From NCBI GenBank assembly GCA_001275005.1, contig JWZX01002741.1, positions 1-29,450 of the forward strand: DNA of 29,450 bases, given 5' to 3'. Positions within the stretch are counted from its first letter, which is position 1; each line of letters begins with the position of its first letter. The translations under genes and the position numbers were made by a program. Positions 19,401 through 26,622 of this stretch are shown one piece after another. The stretch is from Chrysochromulina tobinii (Eukaryota > Haptophyta > Prymnesiales > Chrysochromulinaceae). The notes beneath the pieces were generated by a model. It was given only the letters and a program-made list of their open reading frames with translations. It was not told the DNA's origin and ran no database searches.

Positions 19401-20814
19401 CGGTGGTGGCGGCGGCGGTGATGCCAGCGGTGGTGGCGTTGGGGGTGCTGCCAGAGAGGCTGACGACAAACCTGGGGCGGCCGCGCTTAATCCCGTCGAA
19501 GGACGAGATCTTGCCGTCCATCCACTCCCCACTAGCCTCAAGCAGCACCCGCACCCGACGGCCCACCAAGGATTCGTCATACACGAGCGGTGCCCCCGCC
19601 GCGCCTCCGCCACCGCTCTTTTTGGAAGACGCGCCACCGCCGCCGCCGCCGCCGCCGCCGCCACCGGCGGCCTTGTGGCCACCTTTCATTGCCGGCGCGC
19701 TCGTGCCCTCGGCACCCCCAGCGCGCGCGCCCACCCCGATGTGCTCGGCCACAAACACGCGGTACGCCTCGGCAGCCTCCGAGGCGCTCGAGCACGGGCC
19801 GAGGCTGTGCTCCTTGCCGTCGACGTAGAAGGCAGCCTCGAACGCGCCGCCTGGCTCGGCAGCTCCCTCAAGCGCGCGCACGTACCGGTAGCCCGTCGAG
19901 GAGAGCGACGAGCGGTACGGCATCGCGGCCTCCGCCCGACGCGACCTCACCCGCGTGCGCCGAGCGCCACCATTGCCTTCGGCGCACGCCGCGCAGAGGT
20001 CGTAGTCACACGTGGAGCACCCGTACATATTGATGCCGTCCGCCGCGTCGATGGGCGCGCCGCAGCCATCGCAGCTCACGCCGTCGCCCTCGGCGGTGCC
20101 TAGCACCAGGCGATGGCCTAAGGGACACGTGCTCGCGGCCGACGCTTCCGCCGCATCCTCGCCCGGGCCGTCGCCATCGGCAACGGCCGCGCCCACGGAG
20201 CTGTCGAGCGCCGCCTCAATGTGCAGCACGACGCGGTGGTCGGGCAGCACACGCTGGCTGACACAACCGTCCTCGAGCACCAGCGTGCACGTGTGCTTCG
20301 AGTGGGATTCACGTACCGACGCAGTGATGATGGCCTCAGCCCACTCGTGCTCGCCCACGAGCACACGGGCACGCTGACCGATGAGGGATGCGTCCCATTC
20401 GACATTTGGCAATGCACCGTGCGGCACATCTCGGCGCATCGGCTTCGGTGCCGTGCGTGATCCCAACGGCTTTGGTGCCATGCGTGATCCAGGGGTCCCC
20501 TGCTTCAGCTCGCACTTCTGCCGCTTCGTGCCAGGTCCCCCGTTCTTAGGCTTATCCAGGCAATACACGCACACGCCACAGTCGTCCATCTCGAGACCTG
20601 GTGCAATGCGTGATCCACTCTGCCCATCGGCACGCTCTGCCACGTCTGGGCGAATGACTACGTCAGGGCGAGCGATCAAATAAGCCTCGCGAACGGCGGG
20701 AATCATGAACAGCCGGAGTTTGAGCTCGGCGCCTTCGACGACGTCTTCAACAGTGAGCTGCGCATCTCCCATTTCCTGGTCGTCCTCGGCGGCCTTGGGG
20801 TGACGCCGCGCCAT
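10455..20814 (-). CDS. Giant CHD-like chromatin remodeler, eight exons, about 3226 residues
   Basis: Model: complement(join(10455..13421, 13524..13792, 13873..14140, 14206..14713, 14806..15362, 15476..15709, 15854..15970, 16054..20814)); all junctions are GT-AG and in frame. Exon 1 encodes, in order: a short CXXC-like finger ([15 protein letters not shown], about 80-102), a ZZ-like finger (CDGCGAPI...[12 protein letters not shown], about 230-280), two AP2-like segments (about 305-360 and 626-678), a GHGW...YYC-type segment (about 495-530), a PHD finger (CAVCSRDV...CPKC, 739-787), two chromodomains (about 960-1100), agenet/tudor-like segments, and Lys/Glu runs. Exons 4-8 hold the SNF2 ATPase: GDEMGLGKT, a DEGH box ([10 protein letters not shown]), [40 protein letters not shown] and RCHRIGQ. 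After it come an HTH-like segment ([14 protein letters not shown]), a second PHD, PISG repeats, two identical C2H2 fingers and a [14 protein letters not shown] end. The expected role is ATP-driven nucleosome remodeling in the nucleus. Confidence 0.86.
10678..10916 (-). repeat. Two identical 98-base copies encoding duplicated C2H2 zinc fingers
   Basis: 10678-10775 and 10819-10916 appear identical and are displaced by 141 bases (47 codons), so the reading frame is kept. Each encodes [19 protein letters not shown] and continues to [11 protein letters not shown], a C2H2-like finger (C-x2-C-x12-H-x3-C or H). The absence of silent differences argues for a very recent duplication or for conversion. 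Confidence 0.93.
11244..11332 (-). repeat. 12-base tandem array encoding (PISG)n
   Basis: Seven units of CCGAGATTGGCC (plus strand) with single-base variants, encoding GPIS repeats just after the second PHD finger of the CHD-like protein. Isolated CCAGATTGG units near 11229 and 11518-11540 suggest the motif has spread locally. Confidence 0.9.
13422..13523 (-). other. CHD-like gene intron 7
   Basis: Donor ACGAAG|GTGCACGG, acceptor ATGGCGCAG|GTGCTCG. Contains CCCCTCTGCTTGCC units and CTGATGACC. The spliced product FSQFTK+VLDLLED is a perfect SNF2 helicase motif, which fixes both ends. The intron start GTGCACGGGGACCTCTGCTC resembles the next exon start GTGCTCGACCTGCTC. Confidence 0.85.
13793..13872 (-). 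other. CHD-like gene intron 6, repeat-type
   Basis: Donor TTGCT|GTAATT, acceptor ACCTCCCTCATCAG|GCAATC, 80 bases. The interior holds CTGATGACCT-like units. Splicing restores [12 protein letters not shown], a conserved CHD/SNF2 block, fixing the junction. Confidence 0.88.
14141..14205 (-). other. CHD-like gene intron 5, mirrors the following exon
   Basis: 65 bases, CAG|GTGCGCC and CCCACAG|GTTCGTC. The first 27 intron bases match the first 27 bases of the next exon at 20 positions (shared CTCACGCG and GCTC). The spliced product [17 protein letters not shown] is the conserved SNF2 LKPxLLRR block. Confidence 0.85.
14714..14805 (-). other. CHD-like gene intron 4, repeat-type
   Basis: Donor GACAC|GTACGCG, acceptor CCTCCCCCCTCATAG|GTACGTG, 92 bases, phase 2. 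The interior shows CTGATGGCCTCTGCT-type units. The product reads [13 protein letters not shown], as expected for SNF2 motif Ia surroundings. Confidence 0.83.
15363..15475 (-). other. CHD-like gene intron 3, repeat-type
   Basis: 113 bases. Starts GTGTGCACTCCCACT and ends GACCTCCCTCATCAG; the body is a tandem array of TGATGACCTC/TGATGACATC. Strongly similar to intron 1 of the same gene (15971-16053). Confidence 0.85.
15710..15853 (-). other. CHD-like gene intron 2, 3' end resembles preceding exon
   Basis: Donor TTGCAG|GTGCATTG, acceptor GGTTCGCAG|GTCCACC. The last seven codon-equivalents of the intron read SREDGSQ; the preceding exon ends SREEGLQ (16 of 21 bases equal). The interior has degenerate ATTGCCATCGAGTGCC units. 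Confidence 0.7.
15971..16053 (-). other. CHD-like gene intron 1, repeat-type
   Basis: 83 bases. Starts GTGTGGACTGCCACT and ends GGCACCCCTCATCAG; the body is CTGATGGCCT and CTGATGACCT units. Defines a 39-codon exon 2 at 15854-15970 ([18 protein letters not shown]...) that is open and in frame. Confidence 0.8.
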
Positions 20815-20999
20815 CACGACCTCTCAGCGGCGCCCTCTTCTTGGCGCCTATCACGAGGCGCTCTCGTGGGCGCCTCCGCAACGGTTTTCGGTTTGGCCAT
20901 CTCGAGACAGCCCTTCAAGTTCCACATTTGACGGAGGTCACTTGTCAGCTGCAGCTCTCTGTCTACCACTATATACCACTAGTACACCAAACTATTCTT
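20815..20999 (-). promoter_or_regulatory. Probable promoter/5' UTR of the CHD-like gene
   Basis: Only 185 bases separate the CHD-like ATG (20812-20814) from the stop of the upstream minus-strand PfkB gene. A GGTATATAGT motif (minus strand, about 20967-20978) lies about 155 bases upstream of the ATG. The assignment is by position and a TATA-like string only. Confidence 0.4.
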
Positions 21000-22031
21000 C
21001 TACGGTAACGCCAGCCGTGACGAGCCTTCACGCAGCACCGCCTCAAAGAGCTCTCGCCGCATCGGATGCTGGCACGCCCCGGCGGTGCCGATGGCGATGG
21101 CGCCCGCGGCGACGCCGGCCGCGAGGGCCGCCTCGACATCGTGCACGCCCGAGCGGAGAAGGCTGAGCAGGCAGCCCGCGTCGAATGCGTCGCCTGCCCC
21201 GGTGGCGTCGACGAATGGGGCGGTGAGCGCGGCACGCTGCCAGCGCTGCGCGCCGCGCGCGGCAAGCGCGCCCTCGGCGCCAACGGACAGGATAATCAGC
21301 AGCGACGGGTAGCGAGCTGCGAGCTGGTTGAGCGCTTCGTCAGGAGTGGAGGCGCCCGTGAGCCCACATGCCTCCACCTCGTTCGGTAGGAAGATGTCGA
21401 GCATGGTGAGCAGATGTGCCAGGTGGCCGTCGCGCCCCGTCCACGCCTCGGTGCAGTCGTACTGAGGGTCGAGGCTGAGAAGCGCGCCGCGCGCGCGGCA
21501 CGCTGCCAGCACCGCGAGAGTCTCGTCGTCATGCAGCCCCGTGCAGTTGAAGTAGCCCGATATGTGGACGATCGCGGCGCGCTCGAGCGCCGGATGGCCC
21601 ACAAAGGGCGCGATCGTCAACTGCCGCACGCTCGCGTAGCACGTCACCATCGCACGGTCCGAAGGGCCCGAGAGCACGATGCATGTCGATTGTGGCGTGT
21701 TCTCGAGAACACGAACTGTCGATCGCGGCTCGACGAGGACGCCCTCAGAGCACAAGGTGCGAAGCATCAGCTGGCCCAACTCGTCGTCGCCCACCGTCGA
21801 GAAGAACGCCACCGAGCACTCGCCCGCGCCGATTGATCCCAGCTGACGCGCCACGTTAGCAGCGCTCCCTCCGGGGAGCAGACCGACCGCCTGGCACTCG
21901 CGGTCCTTGCCCCAGTCGGGCAGATGCGCGAGGCCCGAGACCTGCACGTCCATGATCGCGTCGCCGATTATCACGATCGTGGGCATCTCCTTGGCCGCCG
22001 ATGGGCGCTCGAAGGCGCCGCCGTCCGCCAT
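21000..22031 (-). CDS. PfkB-family carbohydrate/nucleoside kinase
   Basis: Single exon, 343 residues, ATG at 22029-22031 (an upstream in-frame GTG exists at 22073). PfkB kinases transfer the gamma-phosphate of ATP to a sugar or nucleoside. Seen: N-terminal IVIIGDAIMDVQVSG, signature 1 LPGGSAANVARQLG (about 52-65), VGDDELGQ, ISGYFNCTG, LDPQYD, DIFLPNEVEACGLTG, then signature 2 DATGAGDAFDAGCLL (275-289) with the catalytic-base Asp at about 281. Length is normal for the ribokinase group. The subfamily cannot be settled by eye; ribokinase, fructokinase and adenosine-type kinases all fit. No targeting peptide is obvious. It is divergent from the coiled-coil gene at 22169, with 137 bases between the two ATGs. 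Confidence 0.9.
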   Translation of the reverse strand: MADGGAFERPSAAKEMPTIVIIGDAIMDVQVSGLAHLPDWGKDRECQAVGLLPGGSAANVARQLGSIGAGECSVAFFSTVGDDELGQLMLRTLCSEGVLVEPRSTVRVLENTPQSTCIVLSGPSDRAMVTCYASVRQLTIAPFVGHPALERAAIVHISGYFNCTGLHDDETLAVLAACRARGALLSLDPQYDCTEAWTGRDGHLAHLLTMLDIFLPNEVEACGLTGASTPDEALNQLAARYPSLLIILSVGAEGALAARGAQRWQRAALTAPFVDATGAGDAFDAGCLLSLLRSGVHDVEAALAAGVAAGAIAIGTAGACQHPMRRELFEAVLREGSSRLALP

Positions 22032-22168
22032 TCCCGCCAATCGAAGGAGAAATATCCGTGCCTCAAACTCCACTAACCCCCCCCCATGCGACCTTTATCG
22101 AGCACGGCCGTTTTATCCCAAGGCTAGTAAACTCCGCTTCGCGCCGCAACAATTCAAACTCACCCGCA
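22032..22168. promoter_or_regulatory. Compact bidirectional intergenic region
   Basis: 137 bases between the start codons of the PfkB gene (-) and the coiled-coil gene (+). Contains a CCCCCCCC run near 22078-22085 and a TTTTATCCC string; no canonical TATA box. Shared promoter inferred from geometry. Confidence 0.5.
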
Positions 22169-22995
22169 ATGGAGGCCTTCATGACCAGTTCGCCTGACCG
22201 CTCGTCCCCACTCGGCCAGCTCACCAATCTTCAGCCCAAATCGCCGGCGGCACTCCTGCAAAAGCCGCACGGCGCGTTGAGCCGCCCGCCGCGCACGATC
22301 ACCAAGACCTCCCAGCTCAACATCTCATTGACTGCGCCGCCCGCCCCGCCTGCCCCGCCTGCCATTTCGCCTCGAAGCCCAGCGCAGGAAGCAGCGTACA
22401 AGCTGCTCTGCTCGTCCGTGGCGCTTGCTCATGCGCAGCGTGAGATGCTTCATCGCGAGCTACGTGTCGAAGCCATCCGCTCTGCCGTGCGCCGGCAGTC
22501 TTCGGAGGTGTCTCCCACCTCGTCGGGCAAGGTGGCCTTCTGGCCGTCGGCTGGACGGTTCGCTGCCTGCAGGCTGGTGCCTCTGACGGGAACCTTGCTC
22601 CGCTTCGAACTGGATATCGGCTACAACGCTGGTCCGGCTGTGGATGGCGCCGCCGACGGTGCACGTGAGGATCAGGAAGAGAAGCACGAAGCGCATAGTG
22701 TCCTCGATGACCTAAGCGATGGTCTAAGCGATGACGAGGAGGCGGAGGCAGAGGCAGAGGCGGAGGCGGAGGCGGAGGTGGAAGTGATGGATGTGCCTAC
22801 TGCGGCCGAGAGCAAGGCTATCGCCACAAAGCCAATGATTGCAAAGCCATCCGAGCAGGAGGAGCAGCATCAGCAGCAGGAGGAGGAGCAGCAGCAGCAG
22901 GAGGAGCAGCAGCAGCAGCAGCAGCAGGAGGAGGAGGAGGAGGAGCAGCAGCAGGAGGAGGAGGAGGAGGAGGAGGAGCAGCAGCAGGAGGAGGA

Positions 22996-23032
<37 letters not shown>

Positions 23033-25285
23033 GAGGAGCAGCAGCAGCAGGAGGAGCAGCAGCAGCAGCAGCAGCAGCAGGAGGAGGAGGAGGAGCAGCA
23101 GCAGGAGGAGGAGGAGCAGCAGCAGCAGCAGCAGCAGCAGGAGCGGCAGCAGCAAAAGGAGCAGAAGGAGCAGGGCGGCGTCGCGGCCGAAGTGCATCGG
23201 CCGTCATGGAGCGTGCCACTGCTGTGGGCACAGCCCTCCACCAAAGAGATGCAGCGGCGGGCGTTCGCTCAACTGCCAACGCCAGGGCCGTCGGCAAAGG
23301 CTACGGCGGAGAGGGCTATGGCGGTGGCGATGGTGGAGGAGATGGAGAGTGCGGCGGCGGAGGCAGGTACCAAGGTGGCGCCCGAGGCTGCGCACGAGGA
23401 GCTCGTAGCCCGCTTTGCGGCCGATAATGTTCAGGCGGCACAGAAGGCCGCGGCAGCCAAGGTGGAGGCGGAGGCGGCCGCAGCGAGGGCGGAGGCGGAG
23501 GCAGCCGCAGCTAAGGCAGAGGCCAAGGCAGCTGCAGCAAAGGTCGAGGCCGAGGCGGCCGCAGCTAAGGCGGAGGCCGAGGCGGCCGCAGCGAAGGCGG
23601 AGGCCGAGGCGGTCGCAGCTAAGGCGGAGGCGGAGGCGGCCGCAGCGAAGGCGGAGGCCGAGGCGACCGCAGCGAAGGCGGAGGCGGAGGCGGCCGCAGC
23701 GAAGGCGGAGGCGGAGGCGGCCGTAGCTAAGGCGGAGGCGGAGGCGGTCGCAGCGAAGGCGGAGGCCGAGGCGGCCGCAGCGAAGGTCGAGGCCGCCGCA
23801 GCCGCAGCGAGGGCGGAGGCGGAGGCAGCCGCAGCGAGGGCGGAGGCGGAGGCAGCCGCAGCGAGGGCGGAGGCGGAGGCGGTCGCAGCCAAGGCGGAGG
23901 CCGAGGCAGCCAAGGCGGAGGCCGAGGCGGCCAAGGCGGAGGCCGAGGCAGCCGCAGCTAAGGTCGAGGCGGAGGCGGCCGCAGCTAAGGCGGAGGCCGA
24001 GGCGGTAGCAGCCAAGGCGGAGGCCGAGGCGGCCAAGGCGGAGGCCGCGGCTGCTGAGGTGGCCGAGGCGACGGCAGCACAGGTCGCGACCGAAGCGCAC
24101 AAAACGACGGAGTTGGCGGCCCCGCCCATAGAGGCCCGCGAGGCTTGTCGCATGCAAGTGCTCACCTCGGCGCCCCAAATGACCGCTCGTCGCATGACCC
24201 TCTCGGCCTTCGGCTTGAGCGTCGATGAGGAGGGTCTCGAGGACGAGCTGCGGGACTGGCTCGCCCCCACTCCCAGGCGAGAGCTTCAGTCCCCAGCCGC
24301 CGAGGACGCTGTGCAAGTGCTCACCACGGCGCTGGGCACGGCCGCCGAGGGGGCGGCCACAACTGCGGTAGAGGCCACAATGGAGTTTGGGGTCGGGGCG
24401 TGCGCCGGGACGCCTGCTGCGCTGCGACGAGATGAGGCGAGAATGGAGGCGATGCTCAAGTGCGGCGAGGGAGACGCGGCCGCACCCCTCACGAGCACTC
24501 CCAGCAGTGGTGGCGGCGGGCGTCATGGCGGGCGCGCCCTTCCGCGCCTCTCCTTTTTCCTGCGAACGCCGCCGTCGACGCATCGCAAGACGCCCGGCAC
24601 GACGCCCGGGGGCAGCGCGGGCCGGCGTCTGTCGCATGCATCCCATCTGTTCCGCGCTGGGCGGGACGAGCGAGAGGCGCTACGATGGCTTCAGGAGACG
24701 CCCGGCGCCCATGACGGCGCCCCGACTGGGCCCACCATGGCTGCGGCCACCATGACGGCAGGCCGCCCGACCGCTCGTCGCATGACCCTCTCGGCCTTCG
24801 GCTTGAGCGTCGATGAGGAGGGTCTCGAGGACGAGCTGCGGGAATGGCTCGTCGACGCCCCGACGCATCCCCCAACGGCGATGGCACCCCCACCGGCGAT
24901 CGCACCCCCACCGGCCGCGGCCGCGCCGCACGCGCGCCATCGAAAGACGATTGCTTTTGTGGACACTGTCCACGCGGCATCGCCGGCGCAGCCCGCGCAG
25001 CCGGCGCCGCCTACACGACGCGCGATCCGCTCCTCGCTGCGCAACGCATCGGCGGCGCCCGTGACGGCTCCCGCCCCGCAACCGACAGCGCTACCGGTAC
25101 CAGTCTTCCGCGCGTCCGCTGCCTACCGCGCGCCTGCCGCCCTCGCGGACGCCACTGCCTCGACGGCGTCGGGCGAAGGCAACGGTGGAGCCATCAAGCT
25201 CGGTGGCCTCTCGAAGCTCAAGGCGCCCGTGCGCATGGCCTTGGACCGCGCGCGCCGCTCAACATCGCGCCTCGTGGGCACCTAA
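22169..25285 (+). CDS. Gln/Glu-rich and Ala/Glu/Lys-rich coiled-coil protein, function unknown
   Basis: Single exon, 1038 residues from the ATG at 22169; the frame is open further upstream but would cross the promoter region. Order: a Pro-rich basic N-terminus (ITKTSQLNISL), a helical stretch (about 72-110), an acidic AEAEAEAE run, a Gln/Glu block (about 229-336), an Ala/Glu/Lys block of 9-residue units KAEAEAAAA (about 425-631), then a disordered C-terminus. The motif TARRMTLSAFGLSVDEEGL, continuing to EDELR(D/E)WL, occurs twice (about 672 and 868). RKTIAFVD near 925 resembles a PP1-docking RVxF motif, and the tail is basic (RMALDRARRSTSRL). The Ala/Glu/Lys block should form a long single alpha-helix or coiled coil. 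I do not recognise the family. A structural or cytoskeletal/chromosomal role is a guess. Confidence 0.7.
22855..23175 (+). repeat. CAG/GAG trinucleotide array
   Basis: Over 300 bases composed almost only of CAG and GAG codons, encoding alternating Gln and Glu runs. The complement reads as polyleucine, which is not taken as a gene. Expected to be length-polymorphic. Confidence 0.93.
23441..24060 (+). repeat. 27-base tandem repeat encoding KAEAEAAAA units
   Basis: About twenty units of the type GCGGAGGCCGAGGCGGCCGC + AGCGAAG, with silent GAGGCC/GAGGCG changes, conservative K/R changes and occasional Ala to Val changes. Encodes a 9-residue helical repeat in the coiled-coil protein. Confidence 0.92.
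24181..24851 (+). repeat. 83-base dispersed direct repeat encoding TARRMTLSAFGLSVDEEGL motif
   Basis: 24181-24263 and 24769-24851 differ at a single position (C to A, changing Asp to Glu), 588 bases (196 codons) apart in the same frame. Conservation at silent sites indicates a recent copy or conversion. Confidence 0.9.
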
Positions 25286-25488
25286 AATGCTAAGAACTCA
25301 TCTTGATGTGAATCGTGAGTTTGTGATGAGGCTGATACGTCATACTGCGGAGCGTCATCGGATGATACCTGTGCACTCGCCGTAGTTTCTTCGCTAGCCC
25401 GTTTCGGCAGGCGCCCACGACAAAGAGTGTGGTGAGAGTGGGCGCGGCGGGGGTACCGCGACAAACCGTCCTGGATGGCGAGGCGCTC

Positions 25489-26316
25489 ATGACAGCGCGC
25501 GTACTTTGCACAATCGAGGTCCTCACTCTTCCTATTATGCCGATGCCGCCCGTGTGGACGCTGCACGCGGAACGGGGCTTCGATGCCATCGGCTGGACTG
25601 GGCTCATGAGCGACCCCAAGTACGGCTGCATCACGCCGCCGCCCTTTGGGCAGCAGTGCACGCTGCCACGTGCCATGGCGATTGCCGCGTGCATGGCCAT
25701 GGAGGGCTGCGTTGCGATTACATGCCCCGACCCGCTTGAGTCGCACATTGGGACGCGCGGAATCACCGGGCCAGTGTGCCAGCTACGCTCCAAGCGCATG
25801 GCGAATGAGAAAGGCCATGGAATGTGCCAGCCGGGAGGGTGCATCAACGTGGGCGTCAGCCGCATCCGCCGGATGCCGCTGCTAAAAAGCTGGGAGTGGC
25901 TGGGTGTGCCCTTCAACGCCTCATTTTCCAACGCGGCGCTCGTCCTCTTCCACGCCAAGGGCGCCGAGCGCGAGCGGCTGGCCGCCGAGCTGCTTCCGGA
26001 GGGGCAGGGCAGGTACTGGCCACTGCGGCGAGGCGTGAACTCCGGTATGGGGCTGTTCGCCGTCGATGCGATGCCCCCCATGGGCGCTGCAACGAGTGGC
26101 AGCCATCGTGGCCAGCACCATCGCCACGACCTGTGGGTCTCCGAGCGCGGCGGCGGCGCGGATCGACGGGATTCGGCGCTCGCAGAGCTCGAGGGAGCGC
26201 TGGCGGTTACGCTGGCGGGGGCGCACGCGGAGGAGTCGCAGCAACGAGAGAACTTGAGTAGAGGCCGTATGCGGTCGCTGCGTGACCGATTGCGACAGAG
26301 GAACCGGAAGGAGTGA
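25489..26316 (+). CDS. Unrecognised protein with a Cys-rich, PAN/Apple-like segment
   Basis: 275 residues from the ATG at 25489. The frame is open back to 25366 without another ATG, so an upstream exon joined at an acceptor such as TTTCGGCAG (ends 25410) is possible. The start MTARVLCTIEVLTLPIMPMP is mildly hydrophobic. The middle (GWTGLMSDPKYGC, then CTLPRAMAIAACMAMEGCVAITCPDP) has the spacing AxxAC...GCVAxxC seen in PAN/Apple domains, and GPVCQLRSK, HGMCQPGGCI add further cysteines. The C-terminal third is basic and helical (SRGRMRSLRDRLRQRNRKE). If the PAN reading is right, the protein is probably extracellular or membrane-bound; no clear signal peptide supports this. Family not established. 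Confidence 0.55.
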   Translation: MTARVLCTIEVLTLPIMPMPPVWTLHAERGFDAIGWTGLMSDPKYGCITPPPFGQQCTLPRAMAIAACMAMEGCVAITCPDPLESHIGTRGITGPVCQLRSKRMANEKGHGMCQPGGCINVGVSRIRRMPLLKSWEWLGVPFNASFSNAALVLFHAKGAERERLAAELLPEGQGRYWPLRRGVNSGMGLFAVDAMPPMGAATSGSHRGQHHRHDLWVSERGGGADRRDSALAELEGALAVTLAGAHAEESQQRENLSRGRMRSLRDRLRQRNRKE

Positions 26317-26622
26317 ACATGCACATCGTTTTGATGAGTGGATTTGTTACGGAAATATTTGTATAGGGGGGGCACGCGCGAGAGCCGTCTCTCCTACTCC
26401 TTCAAAAGCGGCGGCGCGGTCTCGCGTGCTCTCGCGTCTCGCGGCGCGTCACCGCCGCTGTCCACGCAAGCACCCATCCTCCAGCGCGCGCACCCAGAGG
26501 CCACAGCGGCGTTCTCGAGTCTTTGAGTCTCGGCTGTCGCGACTAATTCCGGTCACGCGGCTCGCGAGGGGGGGGGGGAGTGACGACACCCAGTGACGCG
26601 CTGTGATTTGGCACGCCCTGAA
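26317..26622. other. Intergenic region upstream of the PLP enzyme gene
   Basis: About 306 bases with a G run at 26569-26579 and CG-rich simple stretches. No gene seen. Probably holds the 3' UTR of the preceding gene and the promoter of the PLP enzyme. Confidence 0.45.

Noticed and set aside
22724-23197. Polyleucine open frame on the minus strand
   Set aside because: It is the complement of the CAG/GAG array; composition is pure repeat and there is no independent start or motif outside the array.
24181-24263. KNL1 MELT-type repeats in the coiled-coil protein
   Set aside because: The repeated motif contains MTLS, not the M-[ED]-[LI]-T pattern, and there are only two copies. Kept only as a loose scaffold analogy.
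23204-24646. Long minus-strand frame with Arg/Leu/Cys/Gly repeats
   Set aside because: It is the antisense of the 27-base KAEAEAAAA array. The plus-strand frame is longer, spans the array and has non-repeat flanks that make sense.
25290-26375. 361-residue minus-strand open frame
   Set aside because: It lies opposite the Cys-containing plus-strand gene, has Ser/Arg/Pro-rich composition typical of antisense GC-rich DNA, and shows no family motif.
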